From assembly GCA_027922465.2 (NCBI GenBank), contig BQMF02000096.1, forward strand, positions 868,001-932,000: a DNA stretch of 64,000 nucleotides. Reading direction: 5' to 3'. The translations under genes were made by a program, and so were the position numbers. The notes under the pieces were generated by a model, which saw nothing but the letters and a program-made list of their open reading frames with translations, was not told the DNA's origin and did not search any database. Positions within the stretch are counted from its first letter, which is position 1; every line of letters begins with the position of its first letter. The stretch comes from Turritopsis dohrnii. Taxonomy: Eukaryota > Cnidaria > Hydrozoa > Anthoathecata > Oceaniidae. Positions 1-12,246 of the stretch are shown here, piece by piece.

Positions 1-1499
1 TAGGTGTAATTTTCAATAACTCTTCGTACATTTAACTAAAAAATTATATTCATCAGTCAACTGATATGCCACTTGAAAATTATGGGGAAGGAACGGCACA
101 AATTAGTCAGAGAACTAAAAGTCACACTGGCAGCCTCTTTTAACTAAAAAATATTTTATTAAAAACATTATTATCCTATCAAGTTTGGCCAAAAACACAT
201 GTAGATGAAGGATTGATAAGTTGGAATGTATGCAAATTAAGGAAAAACAAAAATATAATGGTTTTCCAAAAACAATGAATTTATAAAATTTTCTCTTCCA
301 AACCACGGGCTCGGACTTTCATTCTCGCTTCTGCGTTTACCATTTTGATAAACAACGCGCTGCTAAATTTATTCGAGAATCCTGCTGAACCAATGAAACC
401 AGGGTCTTCTTCGCCGCCATCCGTATTTCAAAAAGGCAAGAAACCCTGGGTTCGAGGTTGGGGATGTGAGAAGGCCACAAGATCTGCAGCTGAGAAAATC
501 CAACTGCCCACTTGCCAATATTTTAAGGAGTTGGAATTGATCACTGATGCTGTGACCAACTACCGGTAATGTGTCATTAACTTCAACTCCAGATATATTC
601 ACACCTCCACCTTCCCTGGGATTGGTCACAGAAACATGCAGTAATGATATCTCCTTAACCACTTCATCAAGAAACGAAAAAGGGACTTGACGTCACATGT
701 AAATGAATTGTTGTTGAATTTGAATGCTCCACCTCAGGTACAAAACAAGAAGAAAAAGTCTCACTCTTTTTTGTCTCAGCTTAGTACAAGACTTCAAGGA
801 CTTGTCTCCTAGAAAAAAGACGTGCACGGTTGAGAATCGCACAAGTTATGAGTGAACTAAATGGGAATGATGTTGACGAGTGAACTTTTTTCATTTATTT
901 GTTTTTGCTTTTAGACATTAAAATCCATTGTATTTTTATAAACAATCAGGATTCAATTAGGGATTGTTTTAAAGCATATGATGAAAGCATATTGCTCAGC
1001 CTTGGTGAATCACTTTGATTTTCGTGTTTATGCTTGTTTAGTAGTATTCATTTGTTATAGATTTTTACACATTTAGATATGTTCTAAAAGGTTGAAATGT
1101 TGTATTCGTTTCTGTAAATAGCTTATAGACACAGAATGCTGTGTTTCCTTTTGTCTAAGTTAGCTCATTTAATGCTAAAAGTTACTCTCTTCATTATCAA
1201 CGCAATGCATATGTTTTTAATTCATTGAGAATTATGCGAGCATATTATGTATATATTGTGTTGTTCTCATGAGAATGCCCCAACCTCTTCACTTCCTCAT
1301 ATGTATATATATAAAATCATCCAGTTGGATGTGTTGATAATTATCTTCGTTCAAAGTTGTTATATACACTTTTTACATATTGCATTGTCCTTGATCTTCA
1401 GAAAAGAAGTCCTTGAAATTTTCCCGAGCAATTTTAGCATTATTAGAACCTAAGTTCCCCTTCAAAGGCACCAATCCACCAGGTACTTCCATGTTACGC
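1..1499. other. Gene-free AT-rich stretch
   Basis: No gene recognised on either strand. Positions 419-462 hold one arm of a dispersed palindromic repeat whose core reads CCTGGGTTCGAGGTTG and which recurs across the window (see the copy at 14107-14199). The small open frames here overlap each other on both strands, lack recognisable motifs and are probably chance. Confidence 0.6.
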
Positions 1500-2330
1500 C
1501 ATGTACCAGATCATGTTCCATCCATCGTTTCTGTGTCGATCATTTCTGGTAGACCATATTGGTACAAAGTCTTGATATCCTTATTGTCCATTAAATAATT
1601 ATGCAAAACTACGGAAGCTTTCGTAACGGCAATGACTATTTCTTCCCTGTCTTTGGAGAATGCAAAATCTTGAAGCCAATATTCCAAATGTGTTCTCAAT
1701 TATTCGTCTACATCTAGATAATTTGTAGTTGAATATCCGTTCTTTCATTCCTAATACTTCTCTAGGCTAGGGTTTCATTAGATTCATTCTCAAAGGGAAT
1801 GCTTCATCCCTGACAAAGACATATGGGTAACTTATCTGGCTGAACCATATCAGCTCTGAAATTGGTAAATTCAATTTATTTTCGGTAATTGTTATACCAA
1901 AATTTCAGCTGGAGAAAGCTCCTCCATCACCGTGTCTGCCAGAATTACCGACTTCTACCATTGTAAACTACCCTTGTAGTTTGCATCGCATACCGCCATT
2001 AGCACTATGGAGTGTGTTTTCTTATAGTTAGAAAACATCGATCCGGATCGTGCTAGTGCTTGCATCACAATATGTTAGCCATCAACAGCTGCCAAACAGT
2101 GATTGAATTGCCACTTTACTTTCACATTTCTGAGAAATTTCTTTCCAATCAAGCTCTGATACAGGGCAAGGCATAAATTTAGGGTATAAAATCTCCCAAA
2201 TAATTCTTCCAATGTTTGTTAGGCTGATACGAAAACTAGTCGCTCACTTGGACTTATTGGTTCTCGTTTTTCGGAAGATTTGGTTATTATAGTATATATT
2301 TGGTTAAGTTTTGTTCTTGTTAGATTCATC
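1500..2330 (-). pseudogene. PIF/Harbinger (HARBI1-like) transposase remnant
   Basis: Conceptual translation of the minus strand, moving between frames, gives the ordered blocks of a Harbinger DDE transposase. They are a VDG block (first catalytic Asp region), FSNYKKTHSIVLMAVCDANY, VGNSGRHGDGGAFS, a block RIFNYKLSRCRRIIENTFG, and a C-terminal helix ending SVVLHNYLMDN. Stop codons and frameshifts separate the blocks, and the usual Asp before VG is Glu here, so the gene is dead. In intact elements this nuclear enzyme cuts and pastes DNA together with an element-encoded Myb-like partner. No terminal repeats could be assigned to this copy. The family assignment is firm because several motifs occur in the right order; the exact ends are approximate. 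Confidence 0.8.
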
Positions 2331-2431
2331 TTCTCACAACAAAAAACAAATTTTATAAAAAAACATTAAAATGAAACAAAATTTTTCCATTCACATAAAA
2401 TGTGTGAAAATTAACAGCGGAAAAATTTCTA

Positions 2432-2925
2432 TACCGTAATGCTTCGATTAGACGCCCGGGGCGTTTATTAAATTTTTTGAATTTTTAGGGGGGCGTCTAT
2501 TCGAGGGGGGCGTTTAAAAGAGGGGGGCGTCTATTGAATTTTTGTGAAACTCTTCTTTTTCGTAAATATAAACTAAATATAAACATCGATAAAAAATATA
2601 CAAAATTAAACTTCAAGATCTTCGTCAATAAAGACAAAGTTTCCAACTGTTAGTTTAAAATTTAAAAAGAAAGGCGTCTATCGCAAATTTCCATATTTTT
2701 ATACAAAATGAAAACATTGAGGCTGAAACAATGCAATGTAGTAGTTCTACACATGCCTTAATTAGTGTGTCTCTAATAAACGCCCCTCTCTAGAGGGGGG
2801 CGTCTATTCGAGGGGGGCGTCTAATAGAGGGGGGCGTTTATTTAAAAATCTCCTGAAAAGGGGGGGGCGTCTATTCGAGGGGGGCGTTTAAAAGAAGGGG
2901 GGCGTTTAATCGATGCATTACGGTA
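2432..2925. mobile_element. Short TIR element, TACCGTAATG type
   Basis: The ends are inverted copies of TACCGTAATGCNTCGATTA, with TA at each terminus that can be read as a TA target duplication. The interior repeats GGGGGCGTCTATTCGAG and GGGGGCGTTTAAAAG several times near both ends, giving strong subterminal repeats. A minus-strand fragment near 2610-2640 reads VFIDEDLEV then stop, possibly the acidic C-terminus of a lost transposase. At 494 bp it is non-autonomous. The superfamily is uncertain; the TA sites suggest Tc1/mariner/pogo. Confidence 0.65.
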
Positions 2926-2984
2926 AGTGAAAAGTCGATTAAACTCTGAGAACCGGGAAACGCCAGTTATAAAATCGAGTTGTA

Positions 2985-3200
2985 AAGTCAAGTTATGGAT
3001 TATGACGTCATTAGTCGAGTTATTAACTCAAAATTTTATCCTTTTTTTCCTTTCGAGTTAATAACTCGAAAATATATTTATGGCTTTTACAACTTGAGTG
3101 AATAACTCCTCTATGATAACTCAAAATTAAAAAAGTCAAATTTTGACTTAACTCAAAATTACTCTTTTCAAATAAATCAAATCGAGTTACTAACTTGATA
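2985..3200. repeat. GAGTTA/TAACTC word cluster
   Basis: The words GAGTTA, GAGTTAATAACTCGA and their complements recur about every 20-40 bp on both strands, so the segment is partly self-complementary. It may be the inside of a foldback element. No clear outer termini were seen. Confidence 0.5.
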
Positions 3201-5208
3201 GTATTATATTACTTTAAAGGAATTGAACTACAACCAGTGACAGAAATTGTGTCCAAAGCTGCAGTTGCTCCTAGTTTTGTGCTGGCAGACAGTATTGTGC
3301 TCCCCTCCCCCACAAATCAATGTTGGATGGAAGAAACTGATGAAACAATATTGATTGTCGGGGGGGAGGGTTCTTAATGTTCACTTCCTTTGAAAAATTA
3401 GCTTTGGCCAACATATTTGCTAGCGTTTTGTTTGCTAACGTTTTATTTATTAATATCATATGAATGGTGAAAGTTTCCAGATGTTGCAGATGATTTATGT
3501 ATAAATATAAATAATATTGCTGTTAAGAATGTTCCCTTATTTTCTACGGAATATTGTGTTCTATTCAGATATGGAGAACAGACGCAGTGCTAGCAAACTT
3601 GTCTATAATACAATAAGGGAAGTGTCATTTAAGGTGTGAGTAACGGAAAGAATCATTGACTTTTCTGAAAACTGTTTTTTGCACATCAGGATGAAAGGAA
3701 CTCTGAATCTTCTAATGGTGAAACGGAAGTCTGTTTATTTTCCAAAAACGTTGTATTAGCGGCTAATTTGTTAATATGGAAGATCATGAAAAAATAAACA
3801 TATTGATCATGCTGCGTATTGATCCTTTTGTTGCAAAATTCCGTTTCATATATAATTAATTAGATCACGCAAAAAAAGAAATATCTTTTAAGCCCTATTT
3901 TCAGTGTTCAGCCACTTAAGCTTGATGTTCCATTCACACAACTAAAAAAGCTCGGAGATTGGGCTTTGGTTTACTGAGAAGCTAAGGATAGATCTAGAAA
4001 CGCTTTTTGTATCTTTTTGTAATTTTGAACAGAGCAGGAATTATGCCCTTGTTAACGAAAACAAATGAAAAAACCCGAGGTTTTAAAGAAAATGAAAATA
4101 ACTCTGAAAATAATTTATTTGAATATTGTAAGCAAATCGCCATTTTGTAGTGTATAAAAAATATATTTATTTATAATAACAATTTTAAAAAACTAACTAA
4201 GCTTTTCGGACGAATCCATCATCAGGTTATATACAAGTGAATTCACTAACCTGATGATGGTAAAAACAAAAAAAAGCTTTTTTTCACTCTATGTCGTGTG
4301 ATTACGTGTAAGTGTAAAACACGTAAGTCAAAGTTAACTCTTTTTGTAAATTTAGTTACGTTTTTACAACAAGGTTCAATTTTTTGTCTCACTCTAAAAT
4401 TTAAAACTTTAAGTTTACCACAAAATTTTTAACATGAGCTTTAATAGATGTAAACAAGAGCCAGATGGCGCAAAACGGTAGCAGCAAAAGTACTTGCCAC
4501 AAGAATACTTTTAAATTTGAAATTTTACTTAAAGTTCTTAAACGTTCTGTAAACGTTATTTCTTGAGATATCTTACTGGTGGAAAACAGGCATAAACGAT
4601 ATTATAATGTTTAAAATTACTAACTCGTGTAAATAGGGTCTAATCGCAACACACCAGCAATTAATTTATTAGAAGACAAAAGAATTATACATGCATGAGC
4701 TGTTTATAACGTACGTTTTTTTTATAAGAGCTTATGTAGAAAAAAAAACGCGTTTCTTCGAAAAAAAAAATGTATGTTTTGAATTATAATTTTTTGAAAC
4801 CGAAAATGAATTCAAACAGATAACAGCCTTTTTTTTAACTCGATTTTTGAAAACCTTGATGTTCAAAGACAGAACAGATAGCTAACAAACGTAGAAAGTA
4901 ATAAGAAAGTCTGATCTGTGCTTTACTGACACGAAAAACATATCTATTTTCAAGTGCCAAAGTTCATTGATTCAGTACCATAAAAGTAACTAAAAGTCCC
5001 AGTTTTATGTAGACCTATTTGATTAATATCCATTCCTTCATCAATTAAGTGATAAAATATCAAAGAAAACGTATTTTAAATGTATGTGATTGAAAACCTT
5101 CGAAAATTCAAAAGGCTGCGTTCGTTCATTAGAATGTATATTGAGTTTTTAGTGGGGACTCGCATACTCTAAATCGTAGGCTAAAAACTGCCGTTTCGGC
5201 CGGAGGAG

Positions 5209-5247
<39 letters not shown>

Positions 5248-5644
5248 TCCAAGGGTGTTTTAATACGGTATTCGCTTTCGCTGCTACCGTAATAAGCTTT
5301 CCAAAAATATAACATACTTGATATAAACATATTCCTGCCAAAAGGATTGATTAAAAAACAAATACACGTTTTTTCCCTTACTCACACCTTAATTGACGAA
5401 ATAACGAACGATTCACAAAATGGTATACAAGCGCACAAACTTACAAACTTATTGATTTTTCCCAACATTGAATTCACTTTTGTGAGTTCTTCATCACATT
5501 TCAATCTCTTTAATTTGCGAACGAATCTAGCGACTTCAGGCAATGGTTGGGAATGTTATGAAATTTGTCATATAAACGTTTTCCGTTCAATCGAGGGTTT
5601 GATGACATAGCGAGGAAAGGTCACCAGTAAAATAAGACTTTGTT
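3201..5644. other. Gene-free stretch with hairpin and trinucleotide repeat
   Basis: No gene recognised. Positions 4217-4260 form a hairpin with 14 bp arms (CCATCATCAGGTTA and its complement). Positions 5203-5247 are an AGT/AGG trinucleotide repeat, which explains the Thr/Pro-rich open frame there. The rest is AT-rich and featureless to me. Confidence 0.55.
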
Positions 5645-6460
5645 TCATTGGTTGCTTTTGCATAAGACGAATTTCTTGTATTCCAATTTGAGCTCTGACA
5701 TCGTACATGCGTAGATAATTGGGTTAGATAGCAAGTAGATCAAAACAAATATCCCTAAAATGTTTGTGACTGGGAAACTTCCAATTCTTTTATGTTCTGC
5801 AAACAGCATGATCAAATTTGGGACGAGAATAAGAACTACCGTAGCAATGTTCAATTGGAATACATCTTTGAGGCTGGATTTCAATCTTTTAAGTAAATGT
5901 AGTCTTTCCTGATCTCGTCCAAAAATATTAGAAATTTTTTGAAAGCGTTTTACGTGATCGTTTCTCACAGTTTTTGTGTAGATGGAGAGTATCACAAGAA
6001 CGGCTGATGCACAAAATACAGTCACGTATATGAAAGTCTTTTGCAGTCTCAAATACGATTTCGTGTCATTGGTATATAATTTATAGGCGATGGGGAGAGA
6101 TTCCAATATTACAGATAATGTCCAAGTTAACACCAGCGAAAGAACAAAAAACCTTTTGGTCATGATATCATGATATCTTAAACACCACCATATCGCAATG
6201 AATCGATCGATAGAGATCATCAGAGTTGTGAGGATGGATTGATAGTAAAACAGATGAATGACGGACAAAATATATGGGTTCTTATTCACGCCAAGATAGT
6301 ATATCATCAGAACGGAAAATAGCGTATCGCTTATGGACAAATTACAGATGAAGTAATACCTTGGCACGTGCAATGTTTCCTTCTTGTAAATCAGGTAGAC
6401 GTTTAACGCAAGGAAGAGGACGGCAAAAAAAGAAGAAAGAATAAAGATGTATACCAGCAT
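5645..6460 (-). CDS. Class A (rhodopsin-like) G protein-coupled receptor, orphan
   Basis: Single-exon frame of 271 codons from the ATG at 6460; an upstream in-frame TTG is not a credible animal start. Seven hydrophobic segments are visible. Class A landmarks are present: Asn in TM1 (residue 20, ALNVYL), LSISD with Asp45 in TM2, DRF (85-87) in place of DRY at the end of TM3, Trp113 in TM4, and NPIIY (246-250) in TM7. It should sit in the plasma membrane and signal through G proteins; the ligand cannot be read from the sequence. Oddities are the absence of the usual Cys at the top of TM3 and of a Cys in extracellular loop 2, so the canonical disulfide is missing, a very short N-terminus without a glycosylation site, and no CWxP in TM6. 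Intronless class A receptors are often expanded families in cnidarians. The fold call is confident, the subfamily is not. Confidence 0.85.
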   Translation of the reverse strand: MLVYIFILSSFFAVLFLALNVYLIYKKETLHVPRYYFICNLSISDTLFSVLMIYYLGVNKNPYILSVIHLFYYQSILTTLMISIDRFIAIWWCLRYHDIMTKRFFVLSLVLTWTLSVILESLPIAYKLYTNDTKSYLRLQKTFIYVTVFCASAVLVILSIYTKTVRNDHVKRFQKISNIFGRDQERLHLLKRLKSSLKDVFQLNIATVVLILVPNLIMLFAEHKRIGSFPVTNILGIFVLIYLLSNPIIYACTMSELKLEYKKFVLCKSNQ

Positions 6461-7590
6461 TTTTGCCAAAGGACAAACAACTTTGTGTTGATCTTCTTAC
6501 GATGAAGCTGTCTAATGTTTTTTATAGCTTCTTATATATTTACTTGACGCTTAATAATTCATGAGCATATTTTGCGTTCCAAAACACCTTCACTTCAGAA
6601 TGATAGAACATGATGAATCAGGGAAAACGGTTTTATGCCTTATCAATTCTCACACCTTCTATAAATTTAGAATAACTTTTGTGAAACAGTTTTTCTAAAT
6701 AAACAGTGACAAATATAACAAAAATTAAAGTAAAATTTATTGAAATTCCGTTTTTCTGCTACTTTCAGGCAATATTTCTTTTATATTATATTTTTAAAAC
6801 TAATGTTTTTATGATTGCGAAGAAAAAAGAACCTTTTTGTCACAAAATTTGAAAGCTATACACTGTTCTATCTTTATTTTATTTTGTTATTTTATAATCT
6901 GACCCTGCTTATTCGCCGTTTCATAACATTGGCTGGTGTGGTTAAAAGGACACGTAAATAAAATACGATCCCTCTTTATTATGAATTTTGAATTGATCTA
7001 TATCATTTTTTTGTTTTTTTAAAACATTTTAAAACGTCTTTGTTGTTTTTGAATTATGATATATCTATATTTTGATATTTCCTTTTTTGAATGTAACTGC
7101 TGTTTTCTTCTTCCTTTCCTCTGTATAAACATGTTGTTTTTTTCTCATTTATCTTTCTTTTATTACTATGGTAATATTGTTTCCTCTTAGAAGATGGATA
7201 ATTATTCCGAACAACGAAATTCGAGAACGATGTTACAACGTTATGTTCTTATGTCATAAACCATTTGGAATTGAAATATTTACAAATTGTAATTCAAAGA
7301 AATACTAACATTTTAACTGCTTGCCACAGAAGTTCAGAAAATTTGAATTAGTTAACAGTAAAATTCTAACACACTTACATGTTTCTCAGAAAAAGCAATG
7401 CACCGAGTTGATAGTAAATGTGTTTCATTATACCATTAGCTGCAATAAAATTGCTTATCATTAACATTTCGTAACAACTCCGGAGTGCAAATATCAAATA
7501 AAAATATCAGAAAAACTGGAAAATATCATCACCCTAACATAAAAAATTATTAAAATGAATAAATATAAAGTGGAGTTTAACAAAAACAAA
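6461..7590. other. Gene-free AT-rich stretch
   Basis: Upstream flank of the GPCR gene. Poly-A/poly-T rich, with no gene, RNA or repeat that I can support. Confidence 0.5.
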
Positions 7591-7594
7591 GTTT

Positions 7595-7775
7595 CACTAT
7601 AATGAGTTTTGCATTTTGGTTGTGTTAAAGCCCACTTTGCAATAATCGTCCCACTTTGTAATACCTGTCCCGATTTGTAATAAAATTGTCCCACTTTGTA
7701 ATACCTGTTCCGTTTTGTAATAAAGTCTTCCCGATTTGTAATAAAAAAAGCTGTCCCACTTTGTAATAATAATAA
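7595..7775. repeat. Tandem word repeat (TTTGTAATA units)
   Basis: About seven degenerate units alternate CCCACTTTGTAATA, CCCGATTTGTAATA and CCGTTTTGTAATA at roughly 20-27 bp spacing. The overlapping minus-strand frames rich in YYKSG/ITKWD come from this repeat and are not genes. Confidence 0.75.
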
Positions 7776-7871
7776 TAACGGAATTTATTCTGAGCATTTC
7801 CATATTTACAATGGCTCTTCATCTCAAAATGCGAAAGATTTTGTGTTTGTGCATTATGACGAACATTAACA

Positions 7872-8480
7872 ATTTTTTTTTTTTTTTTTTATAAATTAGT
7901 TAATTTGGCAAATGCTCGGTCCATGTAGTACTTCTTGCAAGAATTGACAAATTTCATGTGATCTTGGATTGATCGAAAGTTAGGTGGGAGGTCATAAATG
8001 TCCGGCCAATAGTATACTGGAATGAGTTGGTGATGTTGCATGGTTTGATTTTGTGTCGTGTCTCTATTGGTGTTCTTAGTGACCTTGGTCGATCCATAAA
8101 AGTACATTTTAGATTTTCTGTCCACGTATCATTGTAAAGGGACCTGTGGGCTATCTTAGATGCTGCCAAGTCAATTCTTTCACGAATTAGTAGCCATTTT
8201 ATGTTAATTGTTTCTGCAAAGCCACCGAATCTGCTATAGGTGTCACCAGCGAGTGAGTTTTGGAGTTTCTGCATTCTGTTTATGAGGTAACGGGGTGCTT
8301 CTGCAAAAATTACACTGCAATAGTCCATTTTTGATAATATCAGCATTTCAGCTAATTGTTTACGTAAATGAAATGGAGTAAGTTTTTTAATTTTGATGAG
8401 GGATCGAAAAGCGGAATAGGCTGATTTGAGTGTTGTATTGATGACAAGAAATCTGCTGACACACTTTTTTTCTCGATCTT
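7872..8480 (-). pseudogene. LINE 3' end (reverse transcriptase C-terminal region)
   Basis: The minus strand encodes the segment after the RT palm in CR1/Jockey/L2-like non-LTR elements: LAEMLILSKMDYCSVIFAEA, then a block with RMQKLQNSLAG, WLLIRERIDL, and in another frame LPPNFRSIQDHMKF ending CKKYYMDRAFAKLTNL and a stop. A run of about 18 A (poly-T at 7871-7888 on the plus strand) follows directly, as expected for a retroposed 3' end. At least one frameshift separates the last block, and the 5' part is missing, so this is a dead, 5'-truncated copy. The clade within non-LTR elements is not settled. Confidence 0.75.
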
Positions 8481-9901
8481 ATGAGTTCATTATTTTTAAC
8501 ACCTTGTTTTGAAATGTATATACTGGCCTTTGAACAGGTTTGATCAATATGCTATCAATATGCTACTGCGGATGAAAGCCCAAGGTCACTAAACTATCCC
8601 CCGCCAAAGTGGACAAAAGTATTACAAAAAATGCAAAACAAAAAGTTAATATATATATGTATAAATAATTGTTATATATGAAAACGTTTTGTACGGAGAT
8701 TATATGTAAATTATATGTATCAGGGGCGGATCTAGGATTTTTTAAGGGTTAGGCAAATTTTTTTTGTTAAACACACATACGGGCGCAATCGATGAAATTT
8801 ACGCCAATTTACGCCCAATCTAATACATACTTTTCGAAGTGTAAAAATTATTAACTCGAATTGATTCGTCCTAACGTAAAGGCCAAAATAATATTTTCTG
8901 CCAGGTTGGAGGTTAAGTAAATAACCAATAAATTACTTCATCTGTTATCTTCTTCATTTTCTTGATTGCTTGTACATGAACAGGAAGCATCCACCAAACG
9001 AAAACATACTTGTAATGAATCAAATAAATAAATTTTCAATCACCTATCATGATAGATTGGAGCACTCAGATAAATACATGATATATACTTTATGATATTT
9101 TACTTCATATACATGATATTTTATCTATGTACTTCGCAAGATGGTCAGATAGAAAGAAAAGAAAAGAAATTATGTTAAGAAATAGAGTAAAATGACCAAA
9201 ATCAAAGTTAGAGACAAGCTCCTTGATCATATCCAGCAGCAAAATAAAAACAGATTTCTGCACTATACGTTCATGAAATCAAATAGTATACCCTACCCTA
9301 AAAATGATCCATGGTTAAATAATTAATGTCAACCACATTATAGTAAAAGATGGTGTTTACAGAAATCCCTGAGACAAGTCCAAGAACCTATATATATAAA
9401 ACTACACAACAACAGATAAATTATGTACTGCTTCCTCTCTAATAAGAGCTACAACATTTTTTCCAGAATTTAATGTAGCATAGGAAACAAAGAAGTCAAA
9501 CTAAAACATTATGTAATTACCTTTTTCAAAAGAAGACATAACGTAGGTGGTTTTTATAAAATGAAAGAATAACTCCAAAGATGTTAAAGTGTTTCTGCAT
9601 CCAAAATGATATTTCGAGGGATGATAGAATGCACAAAGTTGTTTCAGAAGTCTTATAGTTTTTGGAAATTCTGTTTCCTTGGGCAGATATTTTGATTTAA
9701 AAATCATGAAATGATACAATAGATAATTATGTAATAAGATTTTTATTCTTTCTTTATGTGTATAAACTCTCAATATATTATAACTTCATTTTCTTATCAC
9801 TCACTCAGAGTGAAAGCCCTTTCTCTCTATAGTAAATTAGAAAGATATAGTATTAATGATAACTTGCGATGAGAAAGTTAACCTATATACTATCTTATTA
9901 T

Positions 9902-10068
9902 ACAGTGGCGGATCTAGAGGTATGTCGAAATTTGTGTAGGAGAGTGTTAGCAATCTAACCATAAAGGAAAAGCGTCCAAATAATCCCATTGGAAATATAA
10001 ATTGAATTCACAAATTATGTTAATGCTCTCATACACAAATTTCGACATACCTCTAGATCCACCACTGT
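9902..10068. repeat. Small foldback MITE, ACAGTGGCGGATC ends
   Basis: A 167 bp element with long arms: the left arm starts ACAGTGGCGGATCTAGAGG and continues TATGTCGAAATTTGTGTA; the right arm is the near-exact complement. It shares GGCGGATCTAG with the larger element enclosing it, so it may use the same transposase type. Confidence 0.75.
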
Positions 10069-10864
10069 TACATATCATAAAATATATGCATTGCATAAAG
10101 TGAATGTAAGATTTTAAAAAATAAATACATATCTCAGAAACTGGGAGTAAGTAATACTAACAAGAGGCTTTTTGATCTCTATCATATTGGTTCATATCAT
10201 TTTGGACACAGGATCCTTTTAAAGTTCTTTAATTCAAAACCAGACAGTCATCTCGAACCAAGAAAAATTATATACTGAACTGTACAAATAAGTTACCAGG
10301 TTGAGATACTGGTGCTAAAAAAACCATGCAGCTGCCTACGCAAAACAACTCAGAAAAATAACAATGACTTTGTGTATTATAAACTCAGTCATTCAAACGT
10401 AACTCCATAACATTTTTACAGATGTATTTTTGGTTAACAGAAACAGATACCAAAAATATTTATATACATCATTAATCAATAAAGAAAAGGCTTCGGTTCA
10501 GTTGACACAAACAAACGTATTATACATAGCTGAGCTAATAATTAACTGTCGTCATACTTATGGTCAACGAATTATGGTGCTAATGATCCATGCTAATCAT
10601 TTATATTACATAAAATAAAACACTTGCTTTAAAGCAGCCACAATCTTTTCATTTCGCATAAGCAAAAGAAGAGACATGACTCGAAAAAAATGCTTTTCCT
10701 AGATTTTGAAGTCTGTTTTCAACAGATGTATTAAGTGAATTCAAAATTTCCTAATTAATACTTCATTATTGCTATCAAAAGCTGCAACGATGTTTTCTAG
10801 CGAATCCATGTTGAACTGGGTCTAATTCGAAGGTCTTCCACGTCGTTTTGTGCAGATTTGGTGA

Positions 10865-11030
10865 CCATTCATTCAATAAAAGTGTGTAAACCCATGGTTG
10901 TACCTTAGGCAAATTTTCTTCTGGTTCATTCAATAAAGTGTTAACCCATGGTTGTACCTTAGGCAAATTTTCTTCCAGTTCATTCATTAAAGTGTGTAAA
11001 CCCGGGGCTCCTTAGGCAAATTTTCTTCGC
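10865..11030. repeat. Three-copy tandem repeat of about 57 bp
   Basis: Units contain TTCATTCAATAAAGTG, ACCCATGGTTGTACC and TTAGGCAAATTTTCTTC, repeated three times; the third is diverged. The repetitive minus-strand frame here (EENLPKVQPWV twice) follows from the DNA repeat and is not evidence for a gene. Confidence 0.75.
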
Positions 11031-11418
11031 CTAGGTGAGCGTTAGGCACTAGTCTGTGTTGTCAATGTAACTATGAGAAGTCGTTTTCCGGGCAGAATCA
11101 ATACCTATAAACTCAAGCTGTAAAAAACATTAATTTGTAACATCATGGCGTGCGCCGCGCCTCGCCGGAGAATAATCCTATTTGCGAAAAAGAAAGGATA
11201 TCGGATTGATGCGGGGGAATCTCTTGATATTTTCGATTATTTTCTGATTATTGTAATACAATACCTTTTTCAATTTGTGAAAAACATTATTTAACTGATT
11301 TTGGGTTAGGCATTTGCCTAAGTTGCCTAACCCTGGATCCGCCCCTGTGTATGTACTATACTATAGCATACAGATTATTATCTCTTCTCTGAGAGTGCTC
11401 GACAGTCAGGAGCAATTT

Positions 11419-11509
11419 ACTTGTAAAAGGATGAAAAGAAGAAAACTTTTTTTTTTTGTTTTAAAGTTCTAACAAAAAAAAGTTTTCTTCTTTTCATCCT
11501 TTTACAAGT
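11419..11509. repeat. Long-armed hairpin
   Basis: Arms of roughly 38 nt (ACTTGTAAAAGGATGAAAAG and onward) are almost perfectly complementary around a short T/A-rich loop. The 17 bp word GTATGTACTATACTATA occurs at 11349-11365 and again at 11508-11524, just outside the right arm. Confidence 0.75.
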
Positions 11510-11716
11510 ATGTACTATACTATATATATACTTACATATTTATATAAAGTCAAAACCTTTGCATATAGTTATAAAAAGTTTAGATATATAAAGCCTTTTA
11601 AAAATTTTCTAAATAAAGTGTTACTTTCCTAAAATAAAATCTTCGAGGAAAAATACATGGACTGCCTTACCCAACCCAGATCGTCGTTTCACTGTATTCA
11701 TTAATAGTTTATTGCA

Positions 11717-12177
11717 TCACCTTTGGCGTTTTACTATGTTTGCTTCCTTCGAGTCAGGAAGCAGCACCACTTCTTTGGTTATGAACAAACCATAGTCACT
11801 AGTCTTGTGACTAATGCGACATTTCCCAGTAGATTTCTTCTCATATGTTCTTTTATGGAGAGCATAATAATTACGTCCTCGTTGAAATCTATCAACTGCA
11901 GCTCCTTGGGTGGTTGTAACGTTCATTGAAGAGGAGGAGGATAATGCAGTTCGTCCACCACCACCACCACCACCGACTCTTCTGTAAATTTGTGAAATCT
12001 GTTGGTGTTGGGAGTTAAATTGACATTTATTCTTTCATGTAAATTTACATTTCTCGTGTCTGGGGAAGTGAGTATTGAAACACTTTCCTTAAATTCAGGG
12101 TTTGATAAGATTTCTTCTACAAGAAGAAAAAATTCCGCACGTGTACAGTAGCCGTCTTTATTATCTTCCGAATACAA
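11717..12177 (-). other. Two overlapping unassigned open frames
   Basis: Adjacent minus-strand frames of 84 and 69 codons overlap slightly in different frames. The upper one includes a Val run from a CCACCA repeat. I recognise no domain. They lie inside the TA-flanked TIR element, so they could be decayed element coding sequence. No start, splice site or homology argument supports a host gene. Confidence 0.25.
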
Positions 12178-12246
12178 AAGTGCGATCTTTTAATTAGGGT
12201 GAAGTTGCGCATGCATGCTCAACATTTTCTTTTAGAAAGTGAACAC

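Larger units (their letters stand above)
8721..11347. mobile_element. Nested TIR element starting CAGGGGCGGATC (hAT-like)
   Basis: The left end reads CAGGGGCGGATCTAGG and the right end is its inverted counterpart (CAGGGGCGGATCCAGG), followed inward on both sides by GGGTTAGGCAA. The five bases TGTAT occur immediately outside both ends (8716-8720 and 11348-11352), consistent with a 5 bp target duplication. The 2.6 kb interior has no recognisable transposase; it contains a smaller TIR element at 9902-10068 and a tandem repeat at 10865-11030. hAT affiliation is inferred from the terminal sequence only. Confidence 0.65.

Noticed and set aside
345..662. Overlapping frames on both strands as genes
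   Set aside because: They share a dispersed palindromic repeat and show no motif or splice support.
10775..10987. Small gene with EENLPKVQPWV repeats
   Set aside because: The peptide repeat is dictated by a three-copy DNA tandem repeat inside a transposable element.
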